5,263 nt of DNA from an uncultured Clostridia bacterium (GTDB taxonomy: Bacteria; Bacillota; Clostridia; Oscillospirales; Ruminococcaceae), in assembly GCA_947631585.1 (NCBI GenBank), contig CANRLY010000132.1, forward strand, positions 1 to 5,263, given 5' to 3'. Both the position numbers and the translations under genes were made by a program. The notes below the pieces were generated by a model. The model saw nothing but the letters and a program-made list of their open reading frames with translations. It was not told the origin of the DNA and searched no databases. The first letter of the stretch is position 1. Each line of letters starts with the position of its first letter. Shown here one piece after another: positions 1-5,165 of this stretch.

Positions 1-421
1 CGAATCCCTCTACCGCCCTGGAATTAGCCTTTACCGCTTCAACTGCGGTGTCAACCGCTTTCTGCATACCTTTTTTAACTATCATAGGATTTGCGCCGGC
101 GGTGATATTTTTCATTCCCTCTCTTACAAGAGCCTGCGCCAGCAGCGTAGCGGTGGTAGTACCGTCTCCGGCGGCGTCGTTGGTCTTTGTAGCGACTTCC
201 TTTACCAGCTGTGCGCCCATATTTTCAAAGGAGTCCTCCAGTTCTATCTCCTTTGCGATGGTAACGCCGTCGTTGGTGATGAGCGGTGCGCCGAACTTCT
301 TATCCAGCACAACGTTCCTGCCCTTTGGACCAAGAGTGATCTTCACGGTATCGGCGAGCCTGTCGATACCTTTCTGCAAAGCTTTTCTGGCTTCTTCTCC
401 GTAAATTATATCCTTAGCCAT
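1..421 (-). CDS. groEL: 60-kDa chaperonin GroEL, N-terminal 140 residues (3' end beyond window)
   Basis: Encodes the start of the large chaperonin subunit, which forms the double-ring ATP-driven protein-folding chamber in the cytoplasm and works with GroES. The reverse strand reads MAKDIIYGEEARKALQKG from position 421 and stays open to the window edge. Visible family hallmarks are TLGPKGRNVVLDK (residues 29-41), TNDGVTIAKEIELED (49-63) and the nucleotide-binding GDGTTTAT (85-92, with the conserved Asp86). The start is fixed by the MAKDI N-terminus and by AGGAGGT at 430-436, 8 nt upstream. It follows groES by 25 nt with no promoter or terminator between them, so the two are one transcript. Only about a quarter of a normal GroEL (roughly 540 aa) is present, because of the window boundary rather than damage. 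Identity is essentially certain. Confidence 0.98.
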   Translation of the reverse strand, partial: MAKDIIYGEEARKALQKGIDRLADTVKITLGPKGRNVVLDKKFGAPLITNDGVTIAKEIELEDSFENMGAQLVKEVATKTNDAAGDGTTTATLLAQALVREGMKNITAGANPMIVKKGMQKAVDTAVEAVKANSRAVEGF

Positions 422-446
422 ATCCGTTTACCTCCTGAAATTCAAA

Positions 447-719
447 TTACTTGACGATAGCAAGGATATCGTCCATCTTAACGATAATATACTCCTCGCC
501 CTCAAGCTTTACATTTGTGCCTGTGTACTTAGAGATCAGCACCTTGTCGCCCTTCTTGACCGACATGGTAACGTCTTTCTTTCCTTCACCGACCTCGATG
601 ACCTCTGCGACTTCCGGCTTTTCCTTAGCCGAACCTGTAAGGATTATGCCGCTTTTGGTGGTCTCTTCCGCCTCTACCATCTTAATGACTACTCTGTCCT
701 GCAACGGTTTGATCGTCAT
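447..719 (-). CDS. groES: 10-kDa co-chaperonin GroES
   Basis: Encodes the lid of the GroEL chamber, a heptameric cytoplasmic co-chaperonin. The 90-aa product starts MTIKPLQDRVVIK, the canonical GroES opening. Its mobile loop is TTKSGIILTGSAKEKP (residues 20-35), in which the hydrophobic Ile-Ile-Leu at 25-27 contacts GroEL. It ends in the usual GEEYIIVKMDDILAIVK strand region. Length is slightly short of the common 94-97 aa but all recognisable parts are present. An in-frame upstream start at 770 would add 17 residues, but it would run through the CIRCE operator and bypass the strong ribosome site; start 719 is therefore preferred. First gene of the groES-groEL operon; expected to be repressed by HrcA through the CIRCE element upstream. 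Confidence 0.97.
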   Translation of the reverse strand: MTIKPLQDRVVIKMVEAEETTKSGIILTGSAKEKPEVAEVIEVGEGKKDVTMSVKKGDKVLISKYTGTNVKLEGEEYIIVKMDDILAIVK

Positions 720-726
720 TGTTATG

Positions 727-734
727 ACCTCCTT
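727..734 (-). promoter_or_regulatory. groES ribosome binding site
   Basis: On the minus strand this reads AAGGAGGT, a full match to the anti-Shine-Dalgarno sequence, 7 nt before the ATG at 719. It decides the groES start in favour of 719 over the longer in-frame ORF beginning at 770. Confidence 0.92.
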
Positions 735-763
735 ATAAAAATAAATGTTTGACAAACAAGTTG

Positions 764-790
764 TTAGCACTCGTTCTCTTTGAGTGCTAA
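764..790. promoter_or_regulatory. CIRCE operator (HrcA binding site)
   Basis: The sequence is TTAGCACTC, nine bases, then GAGTGCTAA, an exact match to the CIRCE consensus with 9-bp arms and a 9-bp spacer. In Firmicutes HrcA binds this element and represses groES-groEL until heat or misfolded protein titrates the chaperonin that HrcA needs for activity. It sits 44 bp upstream of the groES start codon and overlaps the predicted transcription start, so the repressor would block initiation. Being in the transcribed region, it can also form a hairpin at the mRNA 5' end. Confidence 0.97.
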
Positions 791-794
791 ATAT

Positions 795-822
795 ATTGTA
801 CCACCTATTTCAGAAAATGCAA
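795..822 (-). promoter_or_regulatory. Sigma-A-type promoter of groES-groEL
   Basis: On the minus strand TTGCAT (817-822) is followed after 16 bp by TACAAT (795-800). Both are close to the vegetative consensus. The predicted start would fall near 788, inside CIRCE, which is the standard arrangement for HrcA-controlled chaperonin operons. Seen by eye; the start site is inferred. Confidence 0.75.
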
Positions 823-1035
823 GAGGAGAAAAAGCATTTTTTATAATTTTGGCATTTTGCACAAAAAGACTCAAATAAAATTAAACGTTTCAGCTAAAAC
901 GCCCATAAACTTTCAACAGTTCATGTTGATTTAATATTTTCTTACTTCAGAGATACAGTTTCTTACCCGACCGCAGTCTTTCGGCATAATTCAACAATTA
1001 CGGATTTTCGGGGCTTTTTTTAACTCATCTTAAAG

Positions 1036-1072
1036 ATTGTAAACTTTTTTACCTGGCAAATGGGTTTACAAT
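1036..1072. repeat. 9-bp perfect inverted repeat, possible operator
   Basis: ATTGTAAAC (1036-1044) and GTTTACAAT (1064-1072) are exact reverse complements separated by 19 bp, with arm centres 28 bp apart. The arms contain TGTAAA, which matches one half of the published WalR/YycF site (TGTWAH twice with 5 bp between), but here the halves face each other instead of repeating directly. A third TGTAAA occurs at 1094-1099. The position, about 65-100 bp upstream of the predicted -10 of the two-component operon, suits a regulator site. Function is inferred. Confidence 0.4.
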
Positions 1073-1078
1073 TTCAGA

Positions 1079-1117
1079 TTTTTACGAATTTAATGTAAAG
1101 TTAATAATTTATTCATC
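1079..1117 (+). promoter_or_regulatory. Phased 11-bp direct repeats, candidate OmpR/PhoB-family binding site
   Basis: TTAATG (1090-1095), TTAATA (1101-1106) and TTCATC (1112-1117) recur at exactly 11-bp steps. A weaker T-rich unit, TTTTTA, lies one step upstream at 1079. OmpR/PhoB-family regulators bind as head-to-tail dimers to direct repeats about one helical turn apart. The last unit lies where a -35 box would be expected, and no good -35 hexamer is visible there. The site would suit autoregulation by the response regulator encoded downstream. The surrounding DNA is AT-rich, so chance similarity is a real possibility. Confidence 0.4.
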
Positions 1118-1133
1118 TTTTTCTCTGTGAATT

Positions 1134-1142
1134 TGTTATAAT
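1134..1142 (+). promoter_or_regulatory. Extended -10 promoter of the two-component/protease operon
   Basis: TGTTATAAT comprises a perfect TATAAT at 1137-1142 preceded by the TGn extension. No convincing -35 hexamer lies 16-18 bp upstream; the region reads CATCTT-like. This fits an activator-assisted or extended -10 promoter. The predicted start is near 1149, giving a leader of about 345 nt before the ATG at 1495. No better promoter is visible closer to the gene, since the intervening DNA is GC-rich. Confidence 0.55.
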
Positions 1143-1155
1143 TAAAGTATCAATT

Positions 1156-1186
1156 GAGAATTTGGCATACATTTATTCAAATTCTC
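1156..1186 (+). repeat. 9-bp inverted repeat near the predicted 5' end of the leader RNA
   Basis: GAGAATTTG (1156-1164) pairs perfectly with CAAATTCTC (1178-1186), leaving 13 bases between, with one possible extra G-U pair inside. If transcription starts near 1149 the RNA would begin with this hairpin within about 7 nt of its end. Such a hairpin is known to protect mRNAs against 5'-dependent decay; as DNA it could instead be an operator just downstream of the promoter. No T-run follows, so it is not an intrinsic terminator. Confidence 0.5.
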
Positions 1187-1274
1187 CGACCCGGCCGGTT
1201 CAGGCGTGGGCAAGCGGGGGCAGGTTTCATATTCTTGTCAACCCGTCAAGCGGAGTTTGGTTAACAGCCGGTGT

Positions 1275-1376
1275 GCAGGGGTGCATCTCAGGTGCGGACT
1301 CAGGTGCGCAGGGGTGCAAGGCGGCTCAGGTGCGGACTCAGGTGTGCGGCTCAGGGGCGCAGGTGCGGCAAGGCGG
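1275..1376 (+). repeat. G-rich degenerate minisatellite-like repeat array in the operon leader
   Basis: The hexamer CTCAGG starts units at 1287, 1299, 1325, 1337 and 1350, spaced 12, 26, 12 and 13 bp. The 20-mer CTCAGGTGCGGACTCAGGTG is present exactly at 1287-1306 and 1325-1344. GCAGGGGTGCA occurs at 1275-1285 and 1308-1318, and CAAGGCGG closes the two larger blocks at 1317-1324 and 1369-1376. From 1287 to 1376, 65 of 90 bases are G or C, and G outnumbers C about two to one on the plus strand. The unit lengths are not multiples of three, which argues against a coding repeat. The purpose is unknown; RNA structure (including two-layer G-quadruplex) or replication-slippage variability are possible. 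Confidence 0.75.
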
Positions 1377-1382
1377 TTCGGG

Positions 1383-1421
1383 ATATTGACCGGCAAAGCA
1401 GCTCAGTGGGCGTCTCAATAT
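1383..1421 (+). repeat. 7-bp inverted repeat in the leader, 3' of the array
   Basis: ATATTGA (1383-1389) and TCAATAT (1415-1421) are perfect complements enclosing 25 GC-rich bases, immediately after the repeat array. It could close a stem-loop domain in the leader RNA. The long loop and A/U-rich stem make it weak on its own. Confidence 0.3.
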
Positions 1422-1436
1422 GTTATTCAGTGTGGG

Positions 1437-1451
1437 CAGGTTTACAGCCTG
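1437..1451 (+). repeat. Small hairpin upstream of the response-regulator ribosome site
   Basis: CAGG (1437-1440) pairs with CCTG (1448-1451) around a 7-base loop, TTTACAG. The loop contains TTTACA, the complement of the TGTAAA motif seen upstream of the promoter. It ends about 28 nt before the AAAGGA ribosome site at 1479-1484. Short, so easily chance. Confidence 0.25.
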
Positions 1452-1494
1452 ACAGTCACGAAAGGGAAAAATTTTCAGAAAGGATCTGGTAAAT

Positions 1495-2190
1495 ATGTCA
1501 TTAGGAAAGGTATTAGTAGTAGACGACGACAAGAACATCTGCGAGCTTCTTAGACTTTATCTTGAAAAGGACGGCTACAGCGTGATACTTTCCCACGATG
1601 GGGAAGAAGCGGTGGTGAAGTTCAACGCACTGAAGCCGGATATCGTTCTGCTGGACGTTATGCTTCCCGGACTTGACGGTTGGCAGGTCTGCCGTGAGAT
1701 AAGGAAGAAATCCAACGTTCCTATTATAATGATAACAGCCAAAGGCGAAACTTTCGATAAAGTTCTGGGACTGGAGCTTGGCGCAGACGACTATGTAGTA
1801 AAGCCGTTTGACACCAAAGAGATAATCGCCAGGATAAAGGCAGTCTACAGGCGGGTAGGTCAGACTTCCGGCGAGAACGAGATAAAAGAGGTCAAGTACG
1901 ACAAACTCAGCGTGAACATGACCAGATACGAGCTTCGGGTAGACGGCAAAGTTCTTGACACTCCCCCCAAGGAGCTGGAGCTGCTTTTCCACCTTGCTTC
2001 CAACCCCAACAGGGTCTACACAAGGGATCAGCTTCTCGATGAAGTCTGGGGCTTTGAATACTACGGCGATTCCCGTACAATAGATGTTCATGTAAAGAGG
2101 CTGCGTGAGAAGCTGGAAGGCGTATCTGACAAATGGGCGCTCAAGACTGTTTGGGGTGTCGGATACAAATTTGAAGTTGAAGAAGAATAA
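1495..2190 (+). CDS. OmpR/PhoB-family response regulator transcription factor
   Basis: A 231-aa cytoplasmic DNA-binding regulator, phosphorylated by the kinase encoded next. The receiver domain spans residues 4-118, with the acidic pocket D10-D12, phosphoacceptor D54 in LLDVMLPGLDG, switch residues T81 and Y100, and K103 in VKPF, all intact. The winged-helix DNA-binding domain spans about 132-228, with PPKELELLFHLASNP, the recognition segment SRTIDVHVKRLREKLE, and the closing hairpin VWGVGYKFE. Length is normal for the family. The start is supported by AAAGGA at 1479-1484 (10 nt spacing) and by the receiver domain beginning at residue 4. Order with a HAMP kinase and an HtrA protease resembles WalR; PhoP-type regulators look similar, and sequence reading alone does not separate them. 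It lies behind a long leader and possible self-binding sites. Confidence 0.95.
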   Translation: MSLGKVLVVDDDKNICELLRLYLEKDGYSVILSHDGEEAVVKFNALKPDIVLLDVMLPGLDGWQVCREIRKKSNVPIIMITAKGETFDKVLGLELGADDYVVKPFDTKEIIARIKAVYRRVGQTSGENEIKEVKYDKLSVNMTRYELRVDGKVLDTPPKELELLFHLASNPNRVYTRDQLLDEVWGFEYYGDSRTIDVHVKRLREKLEGVSDKWALKTVWGVGYKFEVEEE

Positions 2191-3701
2191 TGCAGCGTAC
2201 AAAGAGCATATTTTTTAAATACTTTTTCATCTGTTCAGCAGTAATACTCATAAGCTTTGTATGCTTAGGTGCGGTATTACTGCTTGTTTCTTCCCGATAT
2301 TTTGTAGGTGAAAAAAGAGACCGCCTTTTGTCGAACCTTGAGAAAGCCTCAGACGAGGTAGTCCAGCTGGCAGCCGAAAGCTTTTCGGAAACTGCTTCCG
2401 GCGGAACCGACGGAGACGACTGGGAACTGGATATGGACCTTTGGGAAAGGGAAGTCTCCCAGAAGCTCAGGTACTATTCCACCACCGATAACGCTGCGCT
2501 GCTGGTGTTTGACAGTTCGGGAAGACTGCTCACCTCCGCCGGCGACGTGAACACTCAGGGCTTCGATGAAAAACTGGATACTCTTCCGCAAAAAGCTTTG
2601 TCCCTTTCAGAAACTACGCCCACTTATCTGGAATCGGACCTGGAGGGGTATTTTTCGGCGGCAAGGCATAACGCTATGGAAAAAGTGACCGTCAAAGGCG
2701 TGGGAACCGTCTGCGTGGTGCTGACTGCGCCCATCTCCGCCCAGGACGAATCAGTGGTAAGTATGCTCAGGCTCTATCTGGTGTCGGCAGTGGCGGTGCT
2801 GGTGCTGACAGTAGTGATAATCTACTTCACCACCAAACGGCTCACCGCCCCGATAAAGGAGATCGCCGAGGCTGCCAGAAAGATAGGCAACGGCGACTTT
2901 ACCACTAAACTTCCGGAATACGATATCACCGAGTTCAATGAGCTGGGCGAAGCTATAAACGATATGTCTCTTTCTATAAGCAGCTACGATAAGTCCAGGG
3001 GAAGCTTCGTGGCAAACGTTTCCCATGAGCTCAGAACTCCCATGACGACTATCGGCGGCTTCGTGGACGGCATCATAGACGGCACGATCCCGCCCTCCCA
3101 GCAGAAAAGATACCTGATGATGGTCTCCGATGAGATCAAACGCCTTACCAGAATGGTAAAGGCAATGCTCAACCTTGCCAAGATCGAATCAGGCTCTACC
3201 CGGCTGGTGATGAAGCCGGTGAATATCCTGGAGATCGCCGCAACTACACTGTTCTCCTTTGAAAAGCGCATTAACGAAAAGGAACTGGAGATACGGGGTC
3301 TGAATACCGATAGGGTAATGGTCATGGCGGACGAGGACCTGCTCCATCAGGTGGTGTATAATCTGCTGGAAAACGCCATCAAGTTCGTGAATAAGGGCGG
3401 ATATATCGCCTTTGAGTTCAGCGAGAACGACGGCGTTACCGAAATATCAGTGGCAAACAGCGGCGAGGGTCTTAAAGAGGAAGAACTTGCGCTGGTGTTC
3501 AATCGGTTCTATAAAACAGACGAGTCCAGAGGAAAGGATTCCACCGGCGTGGGACTGGGACTTAATATCGTCAAATCTATAATCCGCCTGCACGACGGCT
3601 CTATAAGAGTCACCAGCGTGGAGGGAGAATATACTAAATTTATCATTTCTTTAAAGACCGCTAATGTTGAGAAAAACACCCAGGGAGGCGAACAGCGCTA
3701 G
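2190..3701 (+). CDS. Sensor histidine kinase with HAMP domain (partner of upstream regulator)
   Basis: A 503-aa membrane kinase that should autophosphorylate and pass phosphate to D54 of the upstream regulator. TM1 is about residues 11-33 and TM2 about 191-213. Between them lies an extracytoplasmic sensor region of about 155 aa with an acidic Gly/Asp/Trp-rich stretch (70-88) and a segment LLVFDSSGRLLTS (104-116) suggestive of a PAS/Cache-like fold. HAMP is about 214-266. The H-box FVANVSHELRTPMTTI carries phospho-accepting H279. The ATPase has an N-box (N391, E394, N395), a G1-like NSGEGL (423-428) where DxGxG is usual, an F-box FNRFYK (437-442) and a G2 box GVGLGL (453-458). Its ATG overlaps the regulator stop as TAATG, and only a weak GAAGAAGA precedes it, implying translational coupling. 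The signal sensed cannot be told. Confidence 0.95.
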   Translation: MQRTKSIFFKYFFICSAVILISFVCLGAVLLLVSSRYFVGEKRDRLLSNLEKASDEVVQLAAESFSETASGGTDGDDWELDMDLWEREVSQKLRYYSTTDNAALLVFDSSGRLLTSAGDVNTQGFDEKLDTLPQKALSLSETTPTYLESDLEGYFSAARHNAMEKVTVKGVGTVCVVLTAPISAQDESVVSMLRLYLVSAVAVLVLTVVIIYFTTKRLTAPIKEIAEAARKIGNGDFTTKLPEYDITEFNELGEAINDMSLSISSYDKSRGSFVANVSHELRTPMTTIGGFVDGIIDGTIPPSQQKRYLMMVSDEIKRLTRMVKAMLNLAKIESGSTRLVMKPVNILEIAATTLFSFEKRINEKELEIRGLNTDRVMVMADEDLLHQVVYNLLENAIKFVNKGGYIAFEFSENDGVTEISVANSGEGLKEEELALVFNRFYKTDESRGKDSTGVGLGLNIVKSIIRLHDGSIRVTSVEGEYTKFIISLKTANVEKNTQGGEQR

Positions 3702-5090
3702 ATGGATAATTTTGAAAGCGAGCTGAAAAACGACAGTCAGGAAAACCCACAGGACGACCAGTCCAAAGAGGAGCTTCCCGAAACCGACGGCAAAAACGAC
3801 GATATAGCTGCGGATAACGGCTTTTCACGCTCTGAGCGCAGACAAAACGTGTTCTTCGCTTTGCAAAATGCTGAAAAACCGTCTGAGGCTTCCTGTAAAA
3901 TAGTTTTCCCGGAGGATTTTTTCTGGCCTGACAGACCGCTGAAAAAAGAGGTCGGCAAGGGCAAAATGATACTTGCCGTGACCCTTACCGCAGTGGCGGT
4001 GCTGCTCCTGACAATGCTGGGACTTTCCATGACTCTTGGCAAGGGCTGGCTTAAAAACGCCCTTTCCGGCAAGGATAAACTTATCGAGTTCACCCTGCCG
4101 CTCAACGACCGCCCCCAGCCCACCGACCAGGAACTTGTCCGTGAGGACGGAAGATATACCGTTCAGGGACTTGTGGAACAGGTGTCTGATTCAGTGGTGT
4201 CTATAGTGACCTTTTCTTTCGATAACCAGATCATGCAGGGGCAGGGCTCAGGGATAATAATGTCCCAGGACGGCTATATCCTCACCAACGCCCATGTGGT
4301 CAACCAGAAAGACCTCCCCGAAATAAAAGTAGTCCTGAACGATAAGACAGAGTATAATGCGGTGGTCATCGGCAAAGATACCAGGTCTGATATCGCCGTG
4401 CTGAAGATAGAAGCCACCGGCCTTAAACCGGCAGTGTTCGGCAGGTCTGACCAGGCAAAACTGGGCGAAGAGATAGTTGTTATCGGCTGTCCGGCAGGAC
4501 TGGAAGGCAGCGTCTCCGAGGGGGTGATCTCCGGACTTGACAGGGATATCCATATGTCAGAAAACGACGCACGCACCAGATGTATCCAGATAGATGCGGC
4601 GGTAAACCCCGGCAACTCCGGCGGTGCGCTGTTTAATATGTGGGGTCAGGTCATAGGGATAACCACCTCAAAGCTCAGTTCTACCGAGTATTACGGCATA
4701 GGCTTCGCTATCGAAATAAACGAAGCACGCCCCATTATCGAAGCTATCATGGAATACGGCTGCGTCCCGGGACAGGTGCGTATCGGCGTGACTTTCTATG
4801 AGATAGACGAGGAAACTGCGCCCCAGCTTAATACTTACCCCGGACTGTATGTGGTGGAGCTTGACCCCGATTGTGATATTTCCAACAGCGGTATAAAGTC
4901 CGGCGATACCATTACCGAAATGGACGGCGTAAAGGTGCGCTCCAAAAAGGACGTTGACGAGCTTCTGAAAGACAAAAAGCCCGGCGAAAGCATAAAGGTC
5001 AAATATATCCAAAGCGACAGCGACGGCAGCGAACTTTCCACAGAGTTCAAACTTATGGACGACTCCAAGTCGCTTGTTCCGGCAGAATAA
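3702..5090 (+). CDS. htrA: HtrA-family (S1C) trypsin-like serine protease with one PDZ domain, membrane-anchored
   Basis: A 462-aa surface protease/quality-control factor. An acidic, probably cytoplasmic N-terminal tail (1-87) precedes a single TM anchor (about 89-111), which places the protease outside the membrane. The trypsin-like domain spans about 150-345 and has the full triad: H198 in TNAHVV, D230 in RSDIAVLK and S306 in GNSGGAL. YGIGFAIEI (331-339) is the usual end of the domain. One PDZ domain follows (about 357-452), with PGLYVVEL (380-387) as the likely peptide-binding loop and IKSGDTITEMDG (398-409). The start directly abuts the kinase stop. The ribosome site GGGAGG at 3683-3688 lies 13 nt upstream, slightly far, so coupling is likely. 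The symbol is given at family level; DegP-like and HtrA-like roles cannot be distinguished. The 87-residue acidic tail is long and may interact with cytoplasmic partners. Confidence 0.94.
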   Translation: MDNFESELKNDSQENPQDDQSKEELPETDGKNDDIAADNGFSRSERRQNVFFALQNAEKPSEASCKIVFPEDFFWPDRPLKKEVGKGKMILAVTLTAVAVLLLTMLGLSMTLGKGWLKNALSGKDKLIEFTLPLNDRPQPTDQELVREDGRYTVQGLVEQVSDSVVSIVTFSFDNQIMQGQGSGIIMSQDGYILTNAHVVNQKDLPEIKVVLNDKTEYNAVVIGKDTRSDIAVLKIEATGLKPAVFGRSDQAKLGEEIVVIGCPAGLEGSVSEGVISGLDRDIHMSENDARTRCIQIDAAVNPGNSGGALFNMWGQVIGITTSKLSSTEYYGIGFAIEINEARPIIEAIMEYGCVPGQVRIGVTFYEIDEETAPQLNTYPGLYVVELDPDCDISNSGIKSGDTITEMDGVKVRSKKDVDELLKDKKPGESIKVKYIQSDSDGSELSTEFKLMDDSKSLVPAE

Positions 5091-5121
5091 TCAGAATAAT
5101 TTGAATAATGAGCATAAAAAC

Positions 5122-5157
5122 AACTCCGCAGGTAGTGTATCTGCGGAGTTTTGTTGT
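5122..5157. terminator. Intrinsic terminator, likely bidirectional
   Basis: AACTCCGCAG (5122-5131) and CTGCGGAGTT (5141-5150) form a perfect 10-bp stem with a 9-base loop. On the plus strand TTGTTGTTT follows, ending the htrA transcript 32 bp after its stop. On the minus strand the stem is followed by GTTTTT, so the same hairpin can end the convergent CBS-domain gene. Confidence 0.9.
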
Positions 5158-5165
5158 TTAAATTT

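Larger units (their letters stand above)
1218..1443 (+). repeat. Dispersed 10-bp direct repeat flanking the GC-rich array
   Basis: GGGCAGGTTT occurs at 1218-1227 and again at 1434-1443, 216 bp apart, on either side of the repeat array. The related hexamer GTGGGC occurs at 1206-1211, 1406-1411 and 1432-1437. The coordinates span from the first to the second copy. These could be remnants of the same amplification that made the array, or the edges of an inserted segment. No transposase or terminal inverted repeats accompany them. Confidence 0.3.
823..1494. other. Long intergenic region between divergent operons; no gene supported
   Basis: About 670 bp lie between the groESL promoter and the response-regulator start. 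The part 823-1140 is strongly AT-rich with short T and A runs and no ORF with a ribosome site; its right end holds the motifs and promoter listed separately. The part from about 1185 to 1460 is abruptly GC-rich and carries a degenerate repeat array. Open frames cross the GC-rich part (from 1162, 1206 and 1271), but their products are low-complexity Gly/Ala/Gln/Arg/Cys strings. They lack good ribosome sites, and the repeat lengths (12, 13 and 26 bp) do not preserve a reading frame. I therefore treat this half as a non-coding leader. Confidence 0.6.

Noticed and set aside
48..404. 118-aa plus-strand ORF over groEL
   Set aside because: It is the complement of an unmistakable GroEL N-terminus; Ser/Phe-rich shadow product.
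720..770. N-terminal extension of GroES from the start at 770
   Set aside because: It would overlap the CIRCE operator, lacks a ribosome site and would add residues not seen in GroES proteins.
1275..1376. CRISPR array
   Set aside because: Repeats are short, degenerate and directly abutting with no unique spacers of uniform length; there are no cas genes.
1162..1389. 75-aa ORF (TTG start) through the repeat array
   Set aside because: Poor start context, low-complexity product, and repeat units that shift frame. It is better explained as an open frame created by GC-rich repeats.
1382..1451. Cyclic di-GMP (GEMM-type) riboswitch, suggested by GGCAAAGC
   Set aside because: The conserved tetraloop/receptor and second-stem features of that class could not be found around it; only a short resemblance.
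1206..1553. 115-aa ORF (GTG start) crossing the leader and overlapping the response-regulator start
   Set aside because: It has no ribosome site and its product changes from repeat-derived residues to an out-of-frame reading of the regulator gene; the regulator frame is clearly the real one.
1513..2202. 229-aa antisense ORF covering nearly all of the response-regulator gene
   Set aside because: The sense frame has intact receiver and winged-helix domains. The antisense product has no recognisable motif and no ribosome site, so it is a codon-usage shadow.
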